Source: an uncultured Lachnospiraceae bacterium
GTDB taxonomy: Bacteria; Bacillota; Clostridia; Lachnospirales; Lachnospiraceae
DNA: 64,000 nucleotides
Reading direction: 5' to 3'
Assembly: GCA_910583605.1 (NCBI GenBank)
Contig: CAJTXN010000013.1
Span: forward strand, 1-64,000
The notes below the pieces were generated by a model. It was not told the origin of the DNA and did not search any database. It was given only the letters and a program-made list of their open reading frames with translations. Positions 52,221 through 63,033 of the stretch are shown piece by piece (position 1 is the first letter of the stretch; the number at the start of each line of letters is the position of its first letter). The position numbers were made by a program, and so were the translations under genes.

Positions 52221-53165
52221 ATGAAGAAGATATTTATAGACGGAAGCGAAGGAACTACAGGATTAAGGATTCATGAGCGTTTTCAAAATCGTGAAGATAT
52301 TGAACTGCTTAAGATTTCTTCTGAACTTCGAAAGGACTTAAATGAAAGGAAACGATTGATAAATGAGTCGGATATAACATTTTTATGTCTGCCGGATGGG
52401 GCGGCCAGAGAATCCGTATCATTGGTTGAAAACGAAAATGTCATTGTGATAGACACATCGACAGCACACCGGACAGAGGAAGGATGGGCCTACGGATTTC
52501 CGGAATTATCCCGGGAGCATGAAAATGCTGTTCGAAACGGGAAGCGGATTGCAGTTCCGGGCTGTCATGCCACCGGCTTCATATCTCTTGTATATCCGTT
52601 GATAACCGGAGGGATTATGGCGAAGGATTATCCTGTCAGCAGTTTTTCACTGACCGGATACAGTGGAGGGGGAAAGAAGATGATAGCGGAATATGAAGAA
52701 AAAGAACGAGCTTTCGAATATGATGCTCCAAGAGAATATGCACTTTCCCAACAGCATAAGCATTTAAAGGAAATGCAGAAAATTACCGGTCTGCAGAAAA
52801 TGCCGCTGTTTTCGCCAATCGTTGCGGATTACTACAGTGGTATGCTGGTTACGATTCCGTTATATACGGATATGCTCAACGACTGCCGGACACCGGAAGC
52901 TATTCATAAATATTTTGAGAAATATTATGAAGGTCAGAAATTTGTCCATGTGATGCCTCTGGGTTCCGAATCCGAATACAACGGATTGCTTTCAGGAAAC
53001 AGCTGCAGCGGATGGGACGGACTGCGAATCTATGTAACCGGTAATGCGGACAGGGTTTTAGTGATGTCACAGTTTGACAATCTGGGCAAAGGCGCTTCAG
53101 GGGCTGCAATACAGTGTTTAAATCTGGTAATGGGCTGTGAAGCGGATACGGGGTTAAATGTTTAA
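52221..53165 (+). CDS. argC: N-acetyl-gamma-glutamyl-phosphate reductase, short (type 2) form
   Basis: This 314-residue NADPH-dependent reductase of arginine synthesis matches the short AGPR type 2: KIFIDGSEGTTGLRI at the start, FLCLPDGAARESV, the catalytic Cys in VPGCHATGF, TGYSGGGKKMI and the C-terminal FDNLGKGASGAAIQ. ATG 52221 is taken as start because the family begins with this MKKIFIDG sequence, although the ribosome binding site is weak; the frame is open back to 52164. No other arg gene is nearby. AT-rich palindromic sequence near 52110-52135 might hold an ArgR-type operator (tentative). Confidence 0.93.
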   Translation: MKKIFIDGSEGTTGLRIHERFQNREDIELLKISSELRKDLNERKRLINESDITFLCLPDGAARESVSLVENENVIVIDTSTAHRTEEGWAYGFPELSREHENAVRNGKRIAVPGCHATGFISLVYPLITGGIMAKDYPVSSFSLTGYSGGGKKMIAEYEEKERAFEYDAPREYALSQQHKHLKEMQKITGLQKMPLFSPIVADYYSGMLVTIPLYTDMLNDCRTPEAIHKYFEKYYEGQKFVHVMPLGSESEYNGLLSGNSCSGWDGLRIYVTGNADRVLVMSQFDNLGKGASGAAIQCLNLVMGCEADTGLNV

Positions 53166-53281
53166 GGTTGAGTAATGTTATTTTATATATGTATATATTA
53201 TTTTTACCCTGCACATATTAATAACATCTATTAATCTGTTTATATGAAAATCTTATAACAGGAAAGAATCGGAGGAACAGT

Positions 53282-53713
53282 ATGGAAAATGATACCATTG
53301 AGTTATTAAAAGAATGTAATGCAGGTGTAAAAACAGCAGTGAACAGTCTGAAAGAAGTTGTGGAACGGGTTCAGCAGAAGGAACTGAAAGAGATAATACA
53401 GGAATCCATTGAGGAACATACAAAAATTGGTGATAAGACCCATGAAAAGTTAAATGAATACGGTGCACCCGAAAAAGACCCGAGTCCCATGGCAGATGCC
53501 ATGTCATGGTTGAAAATCAATGTGAAATATTCCATCGACCCCACCGACCATGAAATAGCCAGTCTGATGATTGACGGCTGCAATATGGGTATCAAATCTG
53601 TCAGCGAATATCTCAACCGATATGAAAAAGCGGATAATAAAGTTCGCGGAATGGTACAGGATTTAATAGAATTAGAGAAAAAACTGACAGACCGGTTAAG
53701 GGTTTATCTGTAA
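53282..53713 (+). CDS. Helical protein, DUF2383-like
   Basis: This 143-residue, highly charged, all-helical protein (ELLKECNAGVKTAVNSLKEVVERV, LKEIIQESIEEHTKIGDK, YLNRYEKADNKVRGMVQDLIELEKKL) looks like a four-helix bundle of the ferritin-like DUF2383 group. No metal-binding ExxH set is obvious. AATCGGAGGAAC precedes the ATG. It stands alone between argC and a glycosyltransferase. The function is unknown. Confidence 0.75.
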   Translation: MENDTIELLKECNAGVKTAVNSLKEVVERVQQKELKEIIQESIEEHTKIGDKTHEKLNEYGAPEKDPSPMADAMSWLKINVKYSIDPTDHEIASLMIDGCNMGIKSVSEYLNRYEKADNKVRGMVQDLIELEKKLTDRLRVYL

Positions 53714-53815
53714 GAAGCGACTGCTGATAAAGGAACCGGGCAAAATTTAGTCTGTCATGATTTTATTCTTTGTGTTATACTAATGAAAAATTAACGGTAT
53801 GAGATGAGGTATGTC

Positions 53816-54778
53816 ATGATAACCATAAGTGTATGTATGATAGTAAAAAATGAAGAAAGAGTATTGGCAAGATGTCTTGATTCCTTAAAGGAAATTGCCG
53901 ATGAAATCATTATTGTGGATACCGGTTCCACCGACAAAACAAAGAAGATTGCTGCCGGATATACGGAAAAAATTTATGATTACAAATGGGCAAACGATTT
54001 TGCGGCAGCAAGGAATTTTTCATTTTCCAAGGCGACAAAGCAATATATATATCAGGCAGATGCAGATGAAGTTATCAATGAAGAAAACAGACGGAAATTT
54101 ATGCAGTTAAAAGAAATCCTGCTGCCGGAGATTGATATGGTTCAGATGTTGTATTCCGGTCAGCTGAATCAGGGGACGGTATATAATTTTGACAAAGAAT
54201 ACCGGCCGAAGCTGTTTAAGCGTCTGCGGGAATTTGTATGGACGGACAGGGTACATGAGTCAGTGCGGTTAATGCCGGTGGTGTATGACAGTGAAATCAC
54301 TGTTCTGCACTTACCGGAACAGAATCATTCCAAACGGGATTTTTCTATCTTTGAGAGTATGGGGAAAAATGGAGAGCGCTTATCCAAAAAACTGCATCAT
54401 ATGTATGCTCAGGAATTGTTTATTTCCGGTGAAGATAAAGATTTTCTTCCGGCTGAAACGGTATACCGGTATACATTTACGGATGATGCCAGAGATATGG
54501 ATGAAAAGGCGGAGGCGGCCTGCGTTCTTGCCAGATGCGGCAGGATAAAGAATGATATACCCATGTTCTTTAAATATGCATTAAAAAATATTGCTTCCGG
54601 CGGTTGTGCAGAAATGTGTTATGAACTGGGGATGTACTATTTTCAGAATAATGATTTGGAAGAGGCAGAGACATGGTTTACAACTGCGGTGTCAGGAGTA
54701 GAATCTATACTGGCTTTAAAATATGCGGAAAAACTGGCGCCTGAAATGCTTGAAAAAATTAAGAATCAAAGGCTGTAG
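53816..54778 (+). CDS. Family 2 glycosyltransferase with TPR-like tail
   Basis: ATG 53816 has a GAGG site at good spacing; ATG 53804 is an alternative. The 320-residue protein starts ISVCMIVKNEERVLARCLDSL and has DEIIIVDTGSTDKT and the DxD-like YQADADEV, typical of GT-A fold GT2 enzymes. The acceptor-side ELAEKL/TPR-like repeat region (about 230-310, including MCYELGMYYFQNNDLEEAETWF) suits this glycosyltransferase subgroup. Donor and acceptor cannot be inferred. It precedes an acetyltransferase gene by 19 bp. Confidence 0.88.
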   Translation: MITISVCMIVKNEERVLARCLDSLKEIADEIIIVDTGSTDKTKKIAAGYTEKIYDYKWANDFAAARNFSFSKATKQYIYQADADEVINEENRRKFMQLKEILLPEIDMVQMLYSGQLNQGTVYNFDKEYRPKLFKRLREFVWTDRVHESVRLMPVVYDSEITVLHLPEQNHSKRDFSIFESMGKNGERLSKKLHHMYAQELFISGEDKDFLPAETVYRYTFTDDARDMDEKAEAACVLARCGRIKNDIPMFFKYALKNIASGGCAEMCYELGMYYFQNNDLEEAETWFTTAVSGVESILALKYAEKLAPEMLEKIKNQRL

Positions 54779-54797
54779 ATGGGAGGAGAAAACCAAG

Positions 54798-55418
54798 ATG
54801 TCAGAAAAAGAACGCATGCTGGCAGGAGAGTTATATATTGCACAGGATGAAGAACTGGCAGCCGATAACCGGCAGTCCCGGAAACTTACCAGATTATTTA
54901 ATACCACTACCGAAGAACAGCAGGAATACAGAAAAGAACTGATAGCACGGCTTTTTGAGCAGGTGGGAGAAAATTATTACATAGAACCTCCGTTTCGCTG
55001 CGATTATGGCTGCAATATTTCAATCGGAGATAATTTTTATGCTAATTATGACTGCATAATACTGGATGTCAATAAGGTACATATCGGAAACAATGTATTC
55101 TTTGCACCACGGGTAAACATATTCACGGCCGGTCATCCCATATCTGCCAAAGTCAGAAATACTTTGTTAGAGTACGGAAAACCGGTTACGATAGGAAACA
55201 ATGTCTGGGTTGGTGGAAATACCGTGATTAATCCGGGTATAACCATCGGAGATAACGTCGTGATCGGCTCAGGTTCCGTGGTAAACAGGGATATTCCTTC
55301 CGGTGTTGTAGCGGCAGGAAATCCTTGTAAAGTTATTCGTAACATAACAGAAGAAGATGAAATTTACTGGGAAGACCAGCGCATAAAATACGAAGAAGCA
55401 AAAAGGAAGGAAACATGA
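54798..55418 (+). CDS. Maltose/galactoside O-acetyltransferase-like protein
   Basis: ATG 54798 follows GGGAGGAGAA. The 206-residue protein is a left-handed beta-helix acetyltransferase (Maa/LacA group): ERMLAGELY, PPFRCDYGCNISIGDNFYANYDC, the catalytic His in FTAGHPI, and many hexapeptide turns (VTIGNNVWVGGNTVI, GVTIG-like IGDNVVIGSGSV). It acetylates sugars with acetyl-CoA. It overlaps the following lipoprotein gene by four bases (ATGA). Confidence 0.93.
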   Translation: MSEKERMLAGELYIAQDEELAADNRQSRKLTRLFNTTTEEQQEYRKELIARLFEQVGENYYIEPPFRCDYGCNISIGDNFYANYDCIILDVNKVHIGNNVFFAPRVNIFTAGHPISAKVRNTLLEYGKPVTIGNNVWVGGNTVINPGITIGDNVVIGSGSVVNRDIPSGVVAAGNPCKVIRNITEEDEIYWEDQRIKYEEAKRKET

Positions 55419-55990
55419 ATAAAAAAAGTAATATCCGTTTAATCAAAAGGGTGAGAAAGAGTATAGTTTGTCTTGGTATTCTGATATTAATGACAGGGGT
55501 GGCCGGCATGAGCGGATGCGGCAAAGGCGGAAACAAAGACGGGAACAGAGCAACCTCATTGGAGGCAGATGCTGTTTATGACAGCAGTCCGGAAGACTCA
55601 CAGCTGGATACAATATTGCAGAATCTGACAGAGAATAATATTTTTGAAGGAGAAATGGCAAAAGTAAGTCCGGCAGCGGTTTTGGAGGCTTACGGATTGA
55701 ATGAAGCGAAAGATGGTACAGAAATTTATGTTTCTTATATGAGTACGGCAGCAAAGGCGGATGAAATTACCATAATAAAGAGCGATAATCTGAAGGAAGC
55801 GGAATCCTTTGCAGTACAATATATTGATAAGCGGAAAAAAAGTTTTGAGAGTTATAAGCCGGAAGAAGTAAAAAAACTGGATAATAATCTGACTGTGGCA
55901 TACGGTACTGACAGCGGAATTTATATTTTGTGCGTCTGCAGTGACAAAAAAGCCGCATTGGCTCTGATAGAGGCGGAATCGGTTCATTAA
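55415..55990 (+). CDS. DUF4358 lipoprotein
   Basis: This 191-residue protein has a basic N-terminus, a hydrophobic segment and a lipobox GMSGC (about residue 35), so it is an exported lipoprotein. The mature part carries a DUF4358 domain (GEMAKVSPAAVLEAYGL, ADEITIIKSDNLKEAE, YIDKRKKSFESYKPEEVKKL, YILCVCSDK), a family seen across Clostridia with no known function. It is translationally coupled to the acetyltransferase gene and converges with the SDR gene, overlapping it by four bases. Confidence 0.88.
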   Translation: MNKKSNIRLIKRVRKSIVCLGILILMTGVAGMSGCGKGGNKDGNRATSLEADAVYDSSPEDSQLDTILQNLTENNIFEGEMAKVSPAAVLEAYGLNEAKDGTEIYVSYMSTAAKADEITIIKSDNLKEAESFAVQYIDKRKKSFESYKPEEVKKLDNNLTVAYGTDSGIYILCVCSDKKAALALIEAESVH

Positions 55991-56736
55991 GTCCATCCGC
56001 CGTCAAATGTTATGATCTGTCCGGTCAGATAGGGATTGGAAACTGCAATACCGTAAATAAGTTCAGCAGCTTCGGCAGCAGTTCCCATTCTTCCGGAAGG
56101 AATTTCATATTCCAGTTCCTGTCGTTCTTCAGCGGACAGACGGGAATTCATTTCAGTATCTATGGCACCGCAGGCTATGGCGTTTACGCTTATACCGGAA
56201 GGTGCCAGTTCTTTTGCCAGCGCTTTGGTAAAAGCATTGACACCGCCTTTGGAAGCCGAATAGGCAACTTCACAGGCAGCACCCACATTACCCCAGACCG
56301 AAGAAATATTGATGATATGACCGTTTTGACGGGCGATCATTTGAGGAATAAAGACTTTACAGATATAAAAACAGGAAGACAGGTTTGTGTTGATCACCTG
56401 TTCCCAGTCATTGATTCCGGTGTCCTGCAGAAGGCCGAAAAAACCGATGCCAGCGTTATTAATAATAGTAGAAACCGAAATCTGCATTTCCTGAAGCTGC
56501 TGTCTGAACTGAAGAACAGAATCAAAATCGGATACATCCGTCAGAAAGGAAAGACATTTCACGCCGGATTGCTCTGCCAGAGTCTTTACTTCTTTTAATT
56601 TCTCACTGTTTTGTCTGGACAAAATAATAAGGTTATGTCCGTGAGCTGCAAAAGTAAGGGCGGTTTCCTTTCCGATTCCGCGGGATGCACCGGTTACAAG
56701 TACATAATCATTAGAAGCTGCTGATTCGTTATTCAT
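55987..56736 (-). CDS. Short-chain dehydrogenase/reductase (FabG-like)
   Basis: The start ATG at 56736 has a GAGG site 7 bp upstream; the frame is open four codons further. The 249-residue Rossmann enzyme has TGASRGIGKETAL, NNAGIG, the Ser in INISSVWGN, YSASKGGVNAFTKAL as the YxxxK active site and a terminal FDGGW. It resembles FabG and the EF-P 5-aminopentanone reductase (YmfI) group; the sequence alone does not decide between them. It is convergent with the DUF4358 gene. Confidence 0.9.
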   Translation of the reverse strand: MNNESAASNDYVLVTGASRGIGKETALTFAAHGHNLIILSRQNSEKLKEVKTLAEQSGVKCLSFLTDVSDFDSVLQFRQQLQEMQISVSTIINNAGIGFFGLLQDTGINDWEQVINTNLSSCFYICKVFIPQMIARQNGHIINISSVWGNVGAACEVAYSASKGGVNAFTKALAKELAPSGISVNAIACGAIDTEMNSRLSAEERQELEYEIPSGRMGTAAEAAELIYGIAVSNPYLTGQIITFDGGWT

Positions 56737-56911
56737 AATAAACCTCATTTCTGTATATTGTGTTATAAATATATCATAAAAGTGTATCAGATAGAAAGAA
56801 AAAAATATACCTGTTTTTTTATTGGGTATTGCTGATTATGGGGCAATATATGCGTATTTTATCATACTTTGTAAAAAATATATCCATATTTTGTAAAATT
56901 ATTAAACTTCA

Positions 56912-56940
56912 TTGACAAAGACTGGATGCAGTGGTAAAAT
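56912..56940 (+). promoter_or_regulatory. Consensus promoter of the NlpC/P60 hydrolase
   Basis: TTGACA (56912-56917), a 17-bp spacer and TAAAAT (56935-56940), about 60 bp before the GTG start. Confidence 0.75.
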
Positions 56941-57001
56941 GTAAAAAGATTTTAATAGTTTTGTAACATATACCATAGAAAGTTTAGAAAGGGCGGTAAT
57001 T

Positions 57002-58402
57002 GTGAAAAGAAAAGATGTAAGCATTATTGTCGGTTGTGCGGTAGTGGCAGCAGCAATAGGATGCACAACAATTAATGCACAGAACAGGACAAATGAACTT
57101 TCCGTTAATATTCCAAATGCGGGAATTGCAAGTGTACTTGATAACTATAACACAGAGTCAGATGAGCAGAAGGCTGAACTGAGTGCGTTAATAACACAGA
57201 CTGTGATGGTGGCAGAGAATACTGCACCTGAACAGAAGGATAATATAGATAATCAGAAATCATCCGCAGAGGCTGCAGAAAGTACATCTGCCGATATGAC
57301 AGAAGCGGCAACGGAGCCGCAGACCACAGTGCCTGAAACGGAACCGGTTACGGAAGAACCAACAACAGAGGAACCATCATTTTATGACACCATAGCAATG
57401 TCTCAGGTAGATAATTATGTAAATGTAAGATCCATACCGAGTACGGACGGTGAGATTTTAGGTAAGATATATAATAACTGTGCAGCGACCATTATTGAGA
57501 CGGTTGGTGACTGGTATAAGATTGAATCCGGTAATGTACAGGGATATATCAAAGCAGAATATTTTGTTACCGGAGATGCGGCAGAGGCGGTTGCAATGCA
57601 ATGCAGGAATGTTTTTGCCACAGTTACGACAGAAGTATTAAATGTAAGAGCCGGCCAGGGCACCGATACAGAATTACTGACACAGATACCGTATGGTGGA
57701 AAGTTTGATGTAATCGAATATGGTGACGGCTGGGTATACTTAGATATCGATGGTGATGTTCAGGGCTGGGTATCCATGGATTATGTAGATATTTCAGTTC
57801 ATTTTAATACGGCTATCACATTAGAAGAAGAACAGGCAAAACTGGAAGAAGAAGCCAGACGTGCCCGTGAAGCGGAAGAGGCAGCAAGAATAGCAGAAGA
57901 AGCCAGACGTGCAGAGCGGGAAGCGGCAGCAGAACGAGACAGACAGGCGGCTGAAGCAAAGCGTGCACAGCAGGCAGAGGCAGCACGGGAGGCACAGCAG
58001 GCATATGAAAATACAGTAAATGAATCGGATGCCGCATCGGCAATGAGAAATGCAGTTGTAGCATATGCTTTACAATATGTAGGATATCCGTATGTGTATG
58101 GCGGCACAAGTCTGACAAACGGCACAGACTGTTCCGGATTCACACTTTCCGTATATGCCCATTTTGGATATGGATTAAACCGGGTATCTGCGGATCAGGC
58201 ATATAATGGAGTTGAAGTATCCATTGATTCACTGCTTCCGGGTGATTTACTGTTTTATTCCAACGGTGGAAGAGGAATCGGACATGTGGCATTATATATC
58301 GGTAATGGACAGGTTGTTCATGCAAGCACTCCGGCCACCGGAATCAAGATATCCGATTATATGTACCGGACTCCGATCACTGCCAGAAGAATTATATATT
58401 AA
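57002..58402 (+). CDS. Secreted SH3-coiled-coil-NlpC/P60 peptidoglycan hydrolase
   Basis: GTG 57002 follows GAAAGGGCGG. The 466-residue protein has a signal peptide (about 7-26, IIVGCAVVAAAIGC) and a Thr/Glu/Pro-rich linker. Two bacterial SH3 domains follow (about 140-196 and 205-262, with NVRSIPSTDGEI and LNVRAGQGTDTE). A long alanine/glutamate coiled coil (about 275-340) leads to a C-terminal NlpC/P60 domain with the triad TDCSGFTL, GHVALYIG and VVHAS. It would cut D-Glu-containing stem peptides in the wall during growth or division. Confidence 0.95.
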   Translation: MKRKDVSIIVGCAVVAAAIGCTTINAQNRTNELSVNIPNAGIASVLDNYNTESDEQKAELSALITQTVMVAENTAPEQKDNIDNQKSSAEAAESTSADMTEAATEPQTTVPETEPVTEEPTTEEPSFYDTIAMSQVDNYVNVRSIPSTDGEILGKIYNNCAATIIETVGDWYKIESGNVQGYIKAEYFVTGDAAEAVAMQCRNVFATVTTEVLNVRAGQGTDTELLTQIPYGGKFDVIEYGDGWVYLDIDGDVQGWVSMDYVDISVHFNTAITLEEEQAKLEEEARRAREAEEAARIAEEARRAEREAAAERDRQAAEAKRAQQAEAAREAQQAYENTVNESDAASAMRNAVVAYALQYVGYPYVYGGTSLTNGTDCSGFTLSVYAHFGYGLNRVSADQAYNGVEVSIDSLLPGDLLFYSNGGRGIGHVALYIGNGQVVHASTPATGIKISDYMYRTPITARRIIY

Positions 58403-58413
58403 ATGAAAATAAA

Positions 58414-58453
58414 AAGGTTCTTCAAGTTTAATTCAACTTGAAGAACCTTTTTT
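58414..58453. terminator. Strong bidirectional terminator
   Basis: A 15-bp perfect stem, AAGGTTCTTCAAGTT / AACTTGAAGAACCTT, with T-tracts on both sides, lies between the convergent hydrolase and XRE genes. Confidence 0.88.
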
Positions 58454-58967
58454 AGTTTTCGGCAGTTTCATTTTTTTTAAATCTCTTCGGAATATTTTTT
58501 TCAGCCCAAATCTTAAGAGACTGTGCATTGCTGGAAATCCGGTCAAGGGCTTTCAGTACATCTTCGAAATCTTCTTCCTCTTCAGGCGCAATTCTTCCGT
58601 CTTCCGCAATATCAATTAATTTAGATTTCAAAGCCGAAACATTTTCGATGGAACCAAGTACCTGCAGAGTAAGCCTGTCAAAATCACTGGTTATATCCAG
58701 TTTGCTCATGGTACATTTTCCAAGAGAACATTCCATGGAACAAAACAGATGGCATAATTCCGGCGACTGATAAGCTTCAGACATACGTATTACTTCTTCC
58801 GGATATGGAGTGGTAGACCCCAGCTCGATTCTGGCCAGCCTGGTACGGTCTATATTGATTAATTCAGCAGCATTTTCCCGGCTGGATAAGCTGGGATTAC
58901 TCTGTGAAGCATTGTAACGGGCCAGATAAAAAATATTATCTGCGGCCTTGGTTGCTTTTTTTCCCAT
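58452..58967 (-). CDS. XRE-type helix-turn-helix regulator
   Basis: The start ATG at 58967 has a GGAGG site 8 bp upstream; the frame extends further with no site. The 171-residue protein has an N-terminal HTH_3-like domain (NPSLSSRENAAELINIDRTRLARIELGSTTPYPEEVIRMSEAY). A short cysteine-containing stretch (CHLFCSMECSLGKC) comes next, then a helical C-terminal part. The four-cysteine cluster might bind metal. The regulated genes cannot be identified; the divergent DnaA-box region and hpf lie on its 5' side. Confidence 0.85.
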   Translation of the reverse strand: MGKKATKAADNIFYLARYNASQSNPSLSSRENAAELINIDRTRLARIELGSTTPYPEEVIRMSEAYQSPELCHLFCSMECSLGKCTMSKLDITSDFDRLTLQVLGSIENVSALKSKLIDIAEDGRIAPEEEEDFEDVLKALDRISSNAQSLKIWAEKNIPKRFKKNETAEN

Positions 58968-59220
58968 TGTAAAAACCTCCGTTAAACTGTATCTCAAAAT
59001 GCTGATATTAGTATAGAACAAAATGACATCAAAGTAAAGAGGGGATATACTGCGGAGAGATTTGGCGAACGGACGCCGCTCTGCCTTCACCGGGCAGAGC
59101 GGCTGTTCGTTGGCAGAATAAAATAAATGGAAATTCAGCAATTATTCTGTCAGCCCAAATCCCAAAGACAGCATTTCTCAAGCTAAAAAAGTAAAAATAA
59201 CGTTATTGACTTTTCTACAT

Positions 59221-59430
59221 TTATCCATACTGCACAAAAACTGAGCGGAATAATACATTAATAAACCATCCGAATCTGACAAATAAACTATCTTCCTGTG
59301 GATAAGTTTAAAAGGATTCCACGAATTTTTCGCGTTTCAAACCTACTTTATTGAGTTATCCACGAAGTTATCCACATTATCCACCGAAAATGTGGAGTAA
59401 ATAAGTAGTAATTTGGAAAAGTTATCCACA
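59221..59430. promoter_or_regulatory. Cluster of six DnaA boxes
   Basis: Three exact TTATCCACA boxes occur at 59297-59305 (reverse), 59368-59376 and 59422-59430. TTATCCATA lies at 59221-59229, TTATCCACG at 59356-59364 and TTATCCACC at 59377-59385, the last directly abutting its neighbour. A near-box, TGTGGAGTAA, is at 59391-59400. This density in 210 bp of an otherwise gene-free stretch (58968-59685) is far above chance. It may be a DnaA-regulated promoter or titration site for the genes beyond. Confidence 0.8.
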
Positions 59431-59507
59431 AACATGCGTTTTGTTAATATCTTATAAATCGATAGAATTTTGTCAAAACTGCTTGACAAAAAGAACCCCC
59501 TTTTTTC

Positions 59508-59535
59508 TTGAAATAATCTGTAAGTATGGTATAAT
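59508..59535 (+). promoter_or_regulatory. Promoter of hpf
   Basis: TTGAAA (59508-59513), a 16-bp spacer and TATAAT (59530-59535). The leader then contains a 14-codon open frame (59542-59586, MNKLFRRFSLFMQW) of unknown relevance. Confidence 0.65.
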
Positions 59536-59685
59536 GGATACATGAATAAATTGTTTAGAAGGTTCAGTTTATTTATGCAATGGTGAAAATCTTATTTTCA
59601 CAGTTGCCCCGGGAAATTTATACCAGTGTTTGTGGGACAGGCATTGACATTGATTTCTCAATAAAGGGAAAAGGAGATGGACAGC

Positions 59686-60213
59686 ATGAGATTCGTAATC
59701 ACAGGAAGAAACATTGATGTTACAGAGGGATTAAGAGCAGCAGTGCAGGAGAAGATTGGCAAATTAGAGCGCTATTTCAGCCCTGATACGGAAGCTATCG
59801 TTACACTTAGTGTAGAGAAGGACAGGCAGAAGATAGAAGTTACGATTCCTGTCAAGGGAAATATAATACGTTCCGAACAGGTGAGCAGTGATATGTATGT
59901 ATCAATTGACCTTGTAGAAGAAATTATTGAGAGACAGTTAAAAAAATATAAGAATAAAATTATTGAAAAACAGCAGGCAAGAGAAGTTTTCAGCGATGAA
60001 TACATTGAGAAGGACTATGATGAAGACGACACCGTAAAGATTATCCGAACCAAGAAATTCGGTATTAAACCGATGGATCCGGAAGAGGCATGTATTCAGA
60101 TGGAATTGCTGGGACATAATTTCTATGTATTTTCCAATTCAGAAACAGATGAAGTGAATGTGGTATATAAGAGAAAGGGAAATACATATGGCTTAATTGA
60201 GCCGGAATTCTAA
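59686..60213 (+). CDS. hpf: Long-form ribosome hibernation promoting factor
   Basis: ATG 59686 is chosen because the AAGGAG site at 59671-59676 fits it, while ATG 59677 overlaps the site. The 175-residue protein has the N-terminal S30AE domain (MRFVITGRNIDVTEGLR, LERYF, IEVTIPVKGNIIRSEQVSSDMYVSIDLVEEII). A linker and the C-terminal dimerisation domain (VKIIRTKKFGIKPMDPEEACIQMELLGHNFYVFSN) follow. Long HPF pairs two 70S ribosomes into 100S dimers in resting cells. It sits just ahead of secA, as is common in Firmicutes. Confidence 0.96.
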   Translation: MRFVITGRNIDVTEGLRAAVQEKIGKLERYFSPDTEAIVTLSVEKDRQKIEVTIPVKGNIIRSEQVSSDMYVSIDLVEEIIERQLKKYKNKIIEKQQAREVFSDEYIEKDYDEDDTVKIIRTKKFGIKPMDPEEACIQMELLGHNFYVFSNSETDEVNVVYKRKGNTYGLIEPEF

Positions 60214-60244
60214 AAAAGGCTGGACAACCATATTTAAGATAATA

Positions 60245-60278
60245 GGGTAATGCATAATTATTATGCATTACCCCTTTT
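60245..60278 (+). terminator. Terminator of hpf
   Basis: A 13-bp stem, GGGTAATGCATAA / TTATGCATTACCC, with a three-base loop and CTTTTG after it. Confidence 0.82.
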
Positions 60279-60319
60279 GTTTCCAGAAGATAAAATGTTT
60301 TGCTAAAATTGCTTTAGAC

Positions 60320-60348
60320 TTGAATAATTAAAGAAAGGGTGTTACAAT
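60320..60348 (+). promoter_or_regulatory. Promoter of secA
   Basis: TTGAAT (60320-60325), a 17-bp spacer and TACAAT (60343-60348), about 110 bp before the secA start. Confidence 0.6.
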
Positions 60349-60457
60349 AACATCTATATGTAAACTATTAAATTGGACAGTTTTATCCTGAAGATAAGGA
60401 TGTTGTTCTGAATTGATAGACATAAAATAAACTATAACCAGATATAGGAGATAAGTA

Positions 60458-63028
<2,571 letters not shown>

Positions 63029-63033
63029 TAAGC

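Noticed and set aside
57799..58143. Long minus-strand frames rich in Ser, Ala and Arg or Leu and Pro
   Set aside because: They are antisense shadows of the repetitive Glu/Ala coiled coil of the NlpC/P60 protein.
59141..59540. Chromosomal origin of replication
   Set aside because: DnaA boxes are dense, but no dnaA, dnaN, recF or rpmH gene is nearby; kept as a box cluster instead.
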